5,832 nt of DNA from an uncultured Chitinophagaceae bacterium (GTDB taxonomy: Bacteria; Bacteroidota; Bacteroidia; Chitinophagales; Chitinophagaceae), in NCBI GenBank assembly GCA_946479005.1, contig CAMLEM010000127.1:1-5832 (forward strand), given 5' to 3'. Shown here piece by piece: positions 1 through 5,664 of the stretch (within the stretch, counting starts at the first letter, position 1; each line of letters begins with the position of its first letter). The position numbers were made by a program, and so were the translations under genes. Below the pieces are notes generated by a model. The model ran no database searches. It was given only the letters and a program-made list of their open reading frames with translations, and was not told the origin of the DNA.

Positions 1-794
1 CCCGGGAATACTGCGAGATCGAGCAGCGAACTCATCATCCGTATGTTTCCCTTGGGATCTTTTGCACCAAAAGGATTTTCAAAATCATTTCGCATCATAA
101 TGATGCCGCCCCTGGGTCCCCGGAGCGTTTTGTGGGTGGTGGAGGTAATGATATGACAATGGTCGAAGGGATCATTGAGCAGGCCCGAAGCGATCAGCCC
201 TGCGGGGTGGGCGATATCAGCCAGCACGAGCGCGCCGACTTCGTCGGCCACCGCACGGATCCTCGCATAATCCCAATCGCGGCTGTATGCCGATGCTCCG
301 CAGATGATGAGCTTCGGCTTAACGTGGCGAGCCGTCGCTTCCAACTGCGCGTAATCAACGAGCCCCGTTTCTTTTTCTACTCCATAAAAATTTGCCTGGT
401 AGTTCTTACCGCTGAAATTGGCAGGGCTTCCGTGCGTGAGATGACCACCCATACTTAGGTCCAGTCCGAGGATATGATCCCCGGGTTTTAAACAGGCTAG
501 GAATACTGCGGTGTTGGCCTGTGCCCCACTATGCGGTTGCACGTTTGCCCAGCCTGCCTTGAAGATGGATTTCAACCGCTCAATGGCCAGGGTCTCGATC
601 TCATCGACCACTTCACATCCCCCGTAATAACGTTTGCCGGGGTAACCTTCCGCATATTTATTGGTAGGAACGGAACCCATCGCCTGCATCACCTGCAATG
701 AAGTGAAGTTTTCTGAGGCGATCAGTTCGATCCCCTGCCGTTGTCTTTCCAGTTCTTTTCTTAAAAGACCAAAGAGTTCGGTATCCTTCATCAT
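1..794 (-). CDS. glyA: Serine hydroxymethyltransferase, N-terminal part (cut by window edge)
   Basis: Cytoplasmic PLP enzyme that interconverts serine plus tetrahydrofolate and glycine plus 5,10-methylene-THF, the main one-carbon source. Reading the minus strand from 794 gives 264 uninterrupted residues to the window edge; full-length family members have about 420, so roughly the last 150 are outside. Visible family motifs are ELIASENF (23-30), the [15 protein letters not shown] stretch (45-59), HSGAQAN (88-94), [10 protein letters not shown] (191-200, with the Asp that pairs with the PLP ring nitrogen) and [14 protein letters not shown] (217-230), whose Lys222 should carry PLP. After this comes the long insert around [12 protein letters not shown], which I recall as usual in Bacteroidota GlyA and absent from E. 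coli GlyA. Two ATG codons are adjacent (794 and 791); either could be the start, and homologues begin close to this point. The gene is divergent from the nucleotidyltransferase. Identification is very secure. Confidence 0.97.
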   Translation of the reverse strand, partial: MMKDTELFGLLRKELERQRQGIELIASENFTSLQVMQAMGSVPTNKYAEGYPGKRYYGGCEVVDEIETLAIERLKSIFKAGWANVQPHSGAQANTAVFLACLKPGDHILGLDLSMGGHLTHGSPANFSGKNYQANFYGVEKETGLVDYAQLEATARHVKPKLIICGASAYSRDWDYARIRAVADEVGALVLADIAHPAGLIASGLLNDPFDHCHIITSTTHKTLRGPRGGIIMMRNDFENPFGAKDPKGNIRMMSSLLDLAVFP

Positions 795-810
795 TGCTGG
801 TTTTCAGCTT

Positions 811-843
811 CAAAAGTAGTGGTTGAAATTAAATCATATCAAT
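811..843 (-). promoter_or_regulatory. Likely glyA promoter (Bacteroidota -33/-7 type)
   Basis: The minus strand reads TACTTTTG at 818-811, an exact match to the Bacteroidota -7 consensus TAnnTTTG. An ATTG at 843-840 lies 21 bases upstream and is a three-of-four match to the -33 TTTG. Transcription would start near 803-807, leaving a leader of only about 10-15 bases before the ATG at 794. Position and orientation fit glyA; the -33 half is imperfect. Confidence 0.55.
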
Positions 844-875
844 TCCGGCGGAAAATTCGTTTATTTCAAAAGTGT

Positions 876-883
876 TACTTTCG
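876..883 (+). promoter_or_regulatory. Possible -7 box for the nucleotidyltransferase gene
   Basis: TACTTTCG matches the Bacteroidota -7 consensus TAnnTTTG at all but one defined position and lies 29 bases before the ATG at 913, a sensible leader length. I see no good TTTG element 19-21 bases upstream (the nearest is TTCG at 856-859, only 16 bases away), so this is a weak call. Confidence 0.25.
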
Positions 884-912
884 TTGGCTTTTTGTTGGTT
901 ATTAAACTAGTA

Positions 913-1905
913 ATGAAGGCGATCATCCCAGTAGCAGGAGCAGGAACGAAGATCAGGCCGCACAGTTATACACAACCCAAGGCTTTAATTCCCTTAGCCG
1001 GGCGGACCGTGATCAGCATCATCATCGATCAATTGCGTGAAGCAGGAATCAATGAAGTGATCTTCATTGTTGGGTATCTCGGAGATAAGATCGAGGATCA
1101 CGTCAGGGCCAAATACCCCGATCTCAAAGCGCATTATATCCAGCAGGTAGACAGGCAGGGTGTCGGCCACGCGATCCGCCTGGCCCGCACCATCGTAGGT
1201 GAAGACGAGGTGATGGTGGTGCTGGGGGATACCATTTGTGAGTATAACATCAGGGAAGTGGTGAACAGTCCTTATTCAATGATCGGTGTGCGGAAAGTGG
1301 AAGATCCCCGGGACTTTGGGGTCGCCGAGATCGAAGATGACGGCTTCATCAGCCACGTGGTGGAAAAGCCCCAGATCCCGAAATCCAATATGGCCCTCGT
1401 CGGGATCTACAAGATCAGGGAAGTGAACCAGATGTTCCAGTGCCTGGAAACAAACATCCTCCAGGGATTGAGGAGTCACGGGGAATACAGCCTTACCGAT
1501 GCCCTGGATTGTATGATCCGGATGGGCGCCAAGTTCAAGGCCTTCCGCGTGGAGAATTGGTTCGATTGCGGAAGAAAGGAGACAATGCTTGAATCGAATG
1601 CCACGCTTCTCAAAAAATATGCAACCGCCGAGCCCGTCAGTAACGGGTATGACAACTCTGTAATCATTCAGCCTGTAAGCATTGGTACCGGCTGCACTAT
1701 CCGGAATTCCATCATTGGTCCCAATGTGGCCATTGGAGAAAATACCACCATCGATTATTCGATCGTAAAGAATTCCATTATTGGCTCTTTTTCCAATCTC
1801 TTTGATATCGTGCTCGATGATTCAGTGATAGGCAGCGATACCAATCTCCGGGGAGAGACCCGCTCCCTGAACATAGGCGACAATACGACCATCGACCTCG
1901 GTTAG
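913..1905 (+). CDS. Sugar-1-phosphate nucleotidyltransferase with C-terminal left-handed beta-helix
   Basis: Predicted cytoplasmic enzyme joining a sugar 1-phosphate to an NTP to give NDP-sugar plus pyrophosphate, for surface polysaccharide or other glycan synthesis. The 330-residue protein opens with the nucleotide-binding signature GAGTKIRP (9-16) followed by QPKALIP (21-27). Further landmarks are LGDT (104-107, Asp106 the expected metal ligand), VVEKP (149-153), GEYSLTDAL (190-198) and WFDCG (216-220), all typical of the RmlA/GlmU-like fold. From about residue 250 to the end are hexapeptide-type turns (SIGTGCTI, SIIGPNVAIGENTTI, SVIGSDTNL, NIGDNTTI) that should form a short left-handed beta-helix. 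The ATG at 913 is chosen because family proteins begin at MKAIIPVAG; the frame is open upstream to a TTG at 823, but those 30 residues look unlike the family. Arg in the usual GxGTR is Lys here. Sugar and base specificity (dTTP/glucose-1-P is the common guess) cannot be read from sequence. Confidence 0.9.
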   Translation: MKAIIPVAGAGTKIRPHSYTQPKALIPLAGRTVISIIIDQLREAGINEVIFIVGYLGDKIEDHVRAKYPDLKAHYIQQVDRQGVGHAIRLARTIVGEDEVMVVLGDTICEYNIREVVNSPYSMIGVRKVEDPRDFGVAEIEDDGFISHVVEKPQIPKSNMALVGIYKIREVNQMFQCLETNILQGLRSHGEYSLTDALDCMIRMGAKFKAFRVENWFDCGRKETMLESNATLLKKYATAEPVSNGYDNSVIIQPVSIGTGCTIRNSIIGPNVAIGENTTIDYSIVKNSIIGSFSNLFDIVLDDSVIGSDTNLRGETRSLNIGDNTTIDLG

Positions 1906-1919
1906 TGATAGGCGCTATT

Positions 1920-1927
1920 TATCTTTA
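1920..1927 (+). promoter_or_regulatory. Possible internal -7 box just before the flavoprotein start
   Basis: TATCTTTA resembles the Bacteroidota -7 element (TAnnTTTG) and ends 4 bases before the ATG at 1932. If used, transcription would start at or right beside the start codon, giving an almost leaderless mRNA. No clear TTTG is seen at the expected upstream distance, where the DNA is the end of the preceding gene, so chance occurrence is quite possible. Confidence 0.2.
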
Positions 1928-1931
1928 CAGT

Positions 1932-2885
1932 ATGTCACCATTTAAAAATCGTGTCACCGAATTATTCGGGATCAGGTATCCCATTATCCAGGCAGGGATG
2001 ATCTGGGCCAGTGGCTGGAAGCTTGCCAGCGCGGTAAGCAATGCCGGGGGGCTGGGCATCATAGGCAGCGGATCGATGTACCCGGATGTCTTAAGGGAAC
2101 ATATCTGTCGGTGTCGGGAACAAAGCAATGGTCCTTTTGGTGTGAATATACCATTGCTTTACCCGGACATCGATAAGCATATACAGATCATCCTGGACGA
2201 GAAAGTGAAATTTGTTTTCACTTCGGCCGGCAACCCGGCAACCTGGACGAAGACCTTAAAGGAGGCGGGTTCAAAGGTCATTCACGTGGTGAGCAGCGCA
2301 AAATTTGCCCGTAAGGCGGAAGAAGCGGGATGTGATGCGGTGGTGGCGGAAGGTTTTGAGGCCGGGGGGCATAACGGGAGAGAGGAGACCACCACGATGG
2401 TCCTGATCCCCGCCGTTGCCGGGGCGGTAAAGATCCCCGTGATCGCGGCGGGGGGGATAGCAACCGGAAGGCAGATGCTGGCTTCAATGGTACTGGGGGC
2501 CGAGGGTGTACAGATGGGAAGCCGGTTCGTGGCCAGCGAGGAGGCTTCTTCTCATATTTCTTTTAAAAAGATGGTGATCGATTCCCGGGAAGGGGATACC
2601 GTACTAACCCTGAAGCAGCTGACTCCCGTCCGGCTTTTGAAGAACGAGTTTTTCAGGCAGGTTGAGGAGGCAGAGCGGCGGGGCGCTACGATCGATGAGC
2701 TGAAAACCCTGTTGGGAAGAGCCCGGGCAAAGAAAGGGATGTTTGAGGGGGACCTGGCGGAAGGGGAGCTCGAGATCGGGCAGGTCAGCGCCCTGCTGGA
2801 TGGTATTTTACCGGCGGGCGAGATCGTAAAAAAAGTCTGGGAAGAGTTCTACGAAGCCCTTCAGAATCCGGTGAAAAAGATTTAG
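1932..2885 (+). CDS. Nitronate monooxygenase / FabK-like FMN-dependent oxidoreductase
   Basis: A 317-residue TIM-barrel flavoprotein of the 2-nitropropane dioxygenase family. Nitronate monooxygenases oxidise toxic alkyl nitronates (such as propionate 3-nitronate) using FMN and oxygen; the closely related FabK reduces enoyl-ACP in fatty acid synthesis. Visible motifs are YPIIQAGM (15-22) at the FMN site, SNAGGLGIIG (36-45), VAEGFEAGGHNG (138-149) with His147 at the catalytic histidine position, IPVIAAGGIATGRQM (168-182) for FMN phosphate binding, and MGSRF (195-199). The C-terminal GQVSALLDGI (283-292) is also usual for the family. The ATG at 1932 is preferred because it places the conserved N-terminal helix 10-15 residues in; the frame is open back to a GTG at 1905 that overlaps the previous stop codon. 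It follows that gene after 26 bases. I cannot separate NMO from FabK by motifs alone and lean towards NMO. Confidence 0.88.
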   Translation: MSPFKNRVTELFGIRYPIIQAGMIWASGWKLASAVSNAGGLGIIGSGSMYPDVLREHICRCREQSNGPFGVNIPLLYPDIDKHIQIILDEKVKFVFTSAGNPATWTKTLKEAGSKVIHVVSSAKFARKAEEAGCDAVVAEGFEAGGHNGREETTTMVLIPAVAGAVKIPVIAAGGIATGRQMLASMVLGAEGVQMGSRFVASEEASSHISFKKMVIDSREGDTVLTLKQLTPVRLLKNEFFRQVEEAERRGATIDELKTLLGRARAKKGMFEGDLAEGELEIGQVSALLDGILPAGEIVKKVWEEFYEALQNPVKKI

Positions 2886-2890
2886 TTTTA
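2883..2890 (+). promoter_or_regulatory. Possible -7 box overlapping the flavoprotein stop codon
   Basis: TAGTTTTA is one base off the TAnnTTTG consensus, begins two bases before the end of the flavoprotein stop codon and lies 24 bases upstream of the ATG at 2915. No convincing -33 TTTG is found 19-21 bases upstream. It could let the small secreted protein be expressed apart from the operon, but support is slight. Confidence 0.2.
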
Positions 2891-2914
2891 CAATACCATT
2901 CAATTGTGCACATT

Positions 2915-3313
2915 ATGAAACTCAAACTTTTTACAGTTGCGATTGCCCTGCTCGGTTTCACCGCAGCCCAGGCAAACACTGGTCCCGGTGGTCCCGGTAC
3001 AGGAAAAAAAGATGAAGTGAATGGTGTGGTGATCCACTCGGAGAACAAGAAGCCACTGGAAGGGGTAAGCGTCACGGCGATCCTCAATACGAAAAAAGAA
3101 AAGGTGGCGACGACCGACGAGATCGGGAATTTCAATTTCAATGAATTGAAACCGGGGACCTATAAGTTCGTTTTTGAAAAAGCAGGCTTCAAGAAGATCA
3201 CCAAAGAGAAAGTGGTGGTCAGGACCGACGAGGCCTTCCAGCTGAACATCGAAATGATCGAGAACAGTGATTTCGATATTATGCCTTCGCCTTTCCATTT
3301 TAGTGAGTTCTAA
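2915..3313 (+). CDS. Small secreted carboxypeptidase-regulatory-like domain protein
   Basis: A 132-residue exported protein of unknown specific role. Residues 1-20 form a signal peptide (Lys2 and Lys4, then a hydrophobic core, then AAQA before Asn21), so the mature protein should be periplasmic or surface-exposed. A short Gly-Pro-rich linker (GPGGPG, encoded by a tandem nine-base repeat at 2981-2998) leads into one carboxypeptidase regulatory-like / CnaB-like beta-sandwich at about 35-115. Evidence for that fold is NGVVIHSENKKPLEGVSV (36-53), GNFNFNELKPGTYKFVFE (71-88) and KAGFKK (89-94). In Bacteroidota this domain often heads TonB-dependent receptors, but here it stands alone with no barrel or plug after it. 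The tail is acidic then aromatic, ending PFHFSEF. The ATG at 2915 is chosen over an in-frame GTG at 2906 because the signal peptide starts there. It lies 29 bases after the flavoprotein gene and is followed by a terminator. Confidence 0.88.
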   Translation: MKLKLFTVAIALLGFTAAQANTGPGGPGTGKKDEVNGVVIHSENKKPLEGVSVTAILNTKKEKVATTDEIGNFNFNELKPGTYKFVFEKAGFKKITKEKVVVRTDEAFQLNIEMIENSDFDIMPSPFHFSEF

Positions 3314-3334
3314 GTCTTGCTGATGATATTATAC

Positions 3335-3365
3335 AGAGGCTGTTTTTAACAGCCTCTTTTTTTTT
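3335..3365 (+). terminator. Intrinsic terminator ending the plus-strand operon
   Basis: A perfect 9-base-pair stem (GAGGCTGTT at 3336-3344 with AACAGCCTC at 3348-3356), extendable by one A-T pair, closes a three-base loop and runs straight into nine T residues (3357-3365). It lies 22 bases after the stop codon at 3313. This is a textbook rho-independent terminator on the plus strand. Confidence 0.93.
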
Positions 3366-3429
3366 GTGGCATTTTTAGGGGGTGGTTGATAATGGAACAC
3401 GGATATCAGGAACGATCAGTCAAGACCAT

Positions 3430-3454
3430 AAAAAAACCGCCCGAAGGCGGCTTT
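3430..3454 (-). terminator. Intrinsic terminator of the coiled-coil gene (UUCG loop)
   Basis: On the minus strand CCGCC (3450-3446) pairs with GGCGG (3441-3437) around the extra-stable cUUCGg tetraloop (3445-3442), followed by seven T residues (3436-3430). Upstream A residues can extend the stem by pairing with part of the T run. It lies about 20 bases beyond the stop codon at 3474. On the plus strand the same hairpin is followed by only a broken T run (CTTTCTT), so it may act weakly there too. Confidence 0.9.
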
Positions 3455-3473
3455 CTTATAGTTGGTCTGGTTC

Positions 3474-4277
3474 TTAGTCGATGTCAAGATCAAACCCATC
3501 CTCGTCCTGGTTTATCTCGAATTCTTTGTGTTTCTGCAGGAACTCCCGGTATTTATTATAGGTTTCCGCGGGGGCTTTTTTCCCATTGATGAACAGGTCA
3601 CCATTTTTGTGTTCCAGGCGATAACCGTCTTTCTTGCTGATCAGTCCTTCCCTGTCAAGCGCATCCACGAAGCCTTTGAATTCGCGAAGCGTGGTCTTTG
3701 CTTTTTCCATTTCCTCCTTTGCTTTGGACATTTCCTTTTCGAGCTGCGGGCCGAGCTTTTCCATTTCCTGATTAGCCTTCTCCAGTTCCGCCTTCATCTC
3801 CGCAAAATCGATCTCTTTCACTTTCTGGATATCTTCTTTCATTTTTTCCAGATCGATCTTATCAAAAGACTCCTTTAATTCCTTTTGGATCTTCTCAAAG
3901 TCCACCGCATCAAAGGCAGCTTTCATTTCCAGCTTGACTTTCTCGAGGTCGATCTTTGAGATGGATTCTTTTAATTCCTTTTCCAGCTTATCCAGGTCAA
4001 GGTTCTTCAATTCTGTTTCAAAATGCAGCTTCATCTTTTCCATATCGATCCCTTTCATCGCATCTTCGATGGTCTTTTGAATGTCGAGGTTTTCCAGCTC
4101 ACTCAACACTTCGTCGAGATCACGGGGCTGACCAGGTTTTTTTGGGATCGTGTCATTTTGAGCAGAGCTGTCCCTGCCTCCCCGCTGATCGCCGTTCCAC
4201 GACACCAGGGCTAGGGTAAGTCCGCATAATGCCAGCACGATGAACAGGCTGCCGGCGAGTTTTTTAGTTGGTTTCAT
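3474..4277 (-). CDS. Membrane-anchored coiled-coil protein with 15-16-residue repeats, function unknown
   Basis: A 267-residue protein that I cannot assign to a named function. Residues 1-6 are basic and about 7-26 hydrophobic, then a polar Gly/Ser/Asn-rich linker: an N-terminal membrane anchor, or possibly a cleaved signal, with the rest outside the cytoplasm. Cys18 sits in LALCG, which is a poor lipobox. From about 54 to 200 the chain is almost all Glu/Lys/Leu helix; residues 77-170 form six tandem units of 15-16 residues opening with hydrophobic-Asp (IDLEK, VDFEK and similar). The C-terminal 65 residues are different: DREGLISKKDGYRLEHKNG, then LFINGKK (228-234) and a helix, ending in an acidic tail DEDGFDLDID. 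From memory, similar GLI...INGKK modules occur at the C-termini of Bacteroidota proteins with M56/BlaR1-like peptidases. The ATG at 4277 is preferred because the frame's upstream start at 4340 lies inside the promoter. It follows the ABC permease by 116 bases. Confidence 0.82.
   Translation of the reverse strand: MKPTKKLAGSLFIVLALCGLTLALVSWNGDQRGGRDSSAQNDTIPKKPGQPRDLDEVLSELENLDIQKTIEDAMKGIDMEKMKLHFETELKNLDLDKLEKELKESISKIDLEKVKLEMKAAFDAVDFEKIQKELKESFDKIDLEKMKEDIQKVKEIDFAEMKAELEKANQEMEKLGPQLEKEMSKAKEEMEKAKTTLREFKGFVDALDREGLISKKDGYRLEHKNGDLFINGKKAPAETYNKYREFLQKHKEFEINQDEDGFDLDID
3768..4049 (-). repeat. Six tandem 15-16-codon repeats inside the coiled-coil gene
   Basis: Translated units begin at residues 77, 93, 109, 125, 141 and 156. 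The first four are exactly 16 residues and the last two 15. The shared pattern is hydrophobic-Asp-hydrophobic-Glu-Lys-hydrophobic-x-x-Glu-hydrophobic-Lys-x-x-hydrophobic; examples are LDLDKLEKELKESISK and VDFEKIQKELKESFDK. A shorter related unit (LDIQKTIEDAMKG) precedes at residues 64-76. At DNA level the GATCGAT/GGTCGATCTT-like segment recurs, but the units have clearly diverged, so this is an old internal duplication. Confidence 0.8.
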
Positions 4278-4299
4278 ACAAGTAGTTTTAATTTGATCA

Positions 4300-4313
4300 A
4301 CGAAGCATTTCGT
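4300..4313. promoter_or_regulatory. Short inverted repeat at the predicted transcription start
   Basis: ACGAA (4300-4304) and TTCGT (4309-4313) form a perfect 5-base inverted repeat around a 4-base centre. It begins just downstream of the -7 element of the coiled-coil gene promoter, covering the expected start of transcription. It could be an operator half-site pair or a small hairpin at the mRNA 5' end; chance is also possible. Confidence 0.25.
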
Positions 4314-4315
4314 AA

Positions 4316-4346
4316 CAAATATACGACGGAGTTCGTACATTCCAAA
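4316..4346 (-). promoter_or_regulatory. Perfect Bacteroidota promoter for the coiled-coil gene
   Basis: The minus strand reads TTTG (4346-4343), a 19-base spacer, then TATATTTG (4323-4316). This matches the Bacteroidota housekeeping sigma consensus TTTG-N19-TAnnTTTG at every defined base and at the favoured spacing. The predicted start of transcription is about 4308-4312, giving a leader of roughly 30-35 bases before the ATG at 4277. The leader is A/T-rich with no Shine-Dalgarno sequence. The site shows the coiled-coil gene can be transcribed independently of the ABC genes. Confidence 0.85.
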
Positions 4347-4393
4347 TCCCGGAATGGTTTAGGGAAAATTTTAACAAAGGCGGCAGTAGAGCA

Positions 4394-5659
4394 TTATTTC
4401 CTGAAAGCCCATTTCATCATTTCCTTCCAGGTGGGCTTTTTGCCGTACATCAGGATGCCCGTGCGGTAGATCTTGCCCGCAAACCAGGTAGTAAACAGGA
4501 AGCCAAGGATCAGCAGGCTCATTGAAAGTCCGAGTTGCCACCAGGGCACCGTATTGGGAACCCCGAACGGGATCCTCGCCATCATTACGATAGGAGAGCT
4601 GAATGGTATGATGCTCCCCCAGACCGCGATCGGGCTGTCCGGGTTTCCAATGGCGGCCGTCATAATGGCTATCGAAAGGATGACGAGCATCGTAACCGGG
4701 AAGCTCAGGGATTGTGCCTCGCGCATATCCTCGTTCACCGCGCTCCCGATGGCTCCATACAGGGAAGCATAGAAAAAGAAACCTGCCAGGAAATAAAAGG
4801 CGAAGCAGGTGAGCACCAGGGGAAGGTTCACGCCTGTGAACATTGAATTCATCGTACCCACCATCGCGTTAGCCATACCCCCACCGCTGCTGGCATAATA
4901 GATCACCATCATAAAGGCGATCCATAGGAGAAACTGGGTCAACGCCACCAACCCGATACCAAGGATCTTACCCAGCATCATCTGGAAAGGCTTCACGGAA
5001 GATACGATCACTTCGGCGATACGATTGGTCTTTTCTTCCATCACACCCATCATCACCTGTGAGCCATAGATCAGCAGGATAAGATAGATAAGGAATCCGC
5101 AGACATACCCAATGGTTTCGGCAACCCGAGCATTGGCCTTGTCATCTTTCAGATTTCGCGCGGTGAGGCCCAAATGGCTCGTCGCAAGCACAACCTGCTT
5201 TTCCTTATCAATGGCGAGGCTATCGTTCTTGATATCGTCCCAGATCCTGTTCAGCTTTTTCTCCACTACCGAGGTGGCGGAGGTGCCATAAGATTTATTG
5301 GATTTGAAAACGAGGCCTGCATCTCCCTTCCGCCAGTCGATGGCGGGGGGGATCACGATATAACCATCATACCCGTTGGCCTTGTGATCTTCAATGATCG
5401 CTGTGGCATTCCCGGTGGCGAGGGTAAGCGTGGAATTATTATCCTCCTGGTTGTATTTTTCTATGATCGCCGGGCTGAAATAACCGGAGGAGTCAATGAC
5501 AGCCACCGTAAGGTTTTGCCTGCTCTTATCCGCTATGAACCCCATACCGAAGATCAGCACGATATACAGGAGAGGGAATAGTATCGTGGAGATAATGAAA
5601 GTTTTCTTCCTGACCCGGGTCAGGTATTCTCTTTTTATGATCAGCCAGGTCTTGTTCAT
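4394..5659 (-). CDS. ABC-2 type transporter permease (NatB-like)
   Basis: Inner-membrane subunit of an ABC exporter, 421 residues. NatA/NatB of Bacillus exports sodium; substrates of Bacteroidota relatives are mostly unknown. The N-terminus has the family opening WLIIKREYLTRVRKKTF (5-21), a first membrane helix at about 21-43, then a large extracytoplasmic domain at about 45-180. Further membrane helices are visible near 183-205, 227-255, 279-303, 320-338 and 374-397, with a hydrophobic stretch near 345-360. After the second helix comes MEEKTNRIAEVIVSSVKP (207-224), the cytoplasmic coupling segment characteristic of this family, and VNEDMREAQSLSFP (308-321) is a second conserved block. The short basic tail ends KWAFRK. 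The ATG at 5659 is 5 bases after the ATPase stop codon, so the two are tightly coupled and surely form one transporter. No clear terminator follows at 4347-4393, so some read-through into the coiled-coil gene is possible. Confidence 0.92.
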   Translation of the reverse strand: MNKTWLIIKREYLTRVRKKTFIISTILFPLLYIVLIFGMGFIADKSRQNLTVAVIDSSGYFSPAIIEKYNQEDNNSTLTLATGNATAIIEDHKANGYDGYIVIPPAIDWRKGDAGLVFKSNKSYGTSATSVVEKKLNRIWDDIKNDSLAIDKEKQVVLATSHLGLTARNLKDDKANARVAETIGYVCGFLIYLILLIYGSQVMMGVMEEKTNRIAEVIVSSVKPFQMMLGKILGIGLVALTQFLLWIAFMMVIYYASSGGGMANAMVGTMNSMFTGVNLPLVLTCFAFYFLAGFFFYASLYGAIGSAVNEDMREAQSLSFPVTMLVILSIAIMTAAIGNPDSPIAVWGSIIPFSSPIVMMARIPFGVPNTVPWWQLGLSMSLLILGFLFTTWFAGKIYRTGILMYGKKPTWKEMMKWAFRK

Positions 5660-5664
5660 CGCAA

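Noticed and set aside
132..458. A 108-codon plus-strand open frame within glyA
   Set aside because: It lies entirely opposite strongly conserved GlyA sequence and its translation shows no recognisable fold.
796..808. Small inverted repeat GCTG...CAGC right before the glyA start
   Set aside because: Only a four-base stem, without conservation evidence or T tract; expected often by chance.
823..912. A 30-codon N-terminal extension of the nucleotidyltransferase beginning at TTG
   Set aside because: Family proteins start at MKAIIPVAG; the extension would cover the divergent promoter region and a candidate -7 box.
2981..2998. Tandem nine-base direct repeat GGTCCCGGT
   Set aside because: It simply encodes the Gly-Pro-Gly linker after the signal peptide; two units are too few for a variable repeat claim.
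2900..3298. A 132-codon minus-strand open frame opposite the small secreted protein gene
   Set aside because: The plus-strand product has a good signal peptide and a recognisable beta-sandwich pattern, and is followed by a correctly oriented terminator; the minus-strand frame has none of these.
3462..3878. A 138-codon plus-strand open frame opposite the coiled-coil gene, rich in Phe and Leu and looking like a membrane protein
   Set aside because: It is the antisense image of Lys/Glu codons (AAG and GAA read as CTT and TTC). It covers the minus-strand terminator side and has no family motif; the minus-strand protein has clear domain structure, promoter and terminator.
4347..4393. Search for a terminator after the ABC permease
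   Set aside because: Only a loose TCCC/GGGA pairing with an 11-base loop and no T run was found, which is not enough to call a terminator.
5174..5581. A 135-codon plus-strand open frame opposite the ABC permease
   Set aside because: It is opposite the extracytoplasmic domain of a clear ABC-2 permease and shows no motif of its own.
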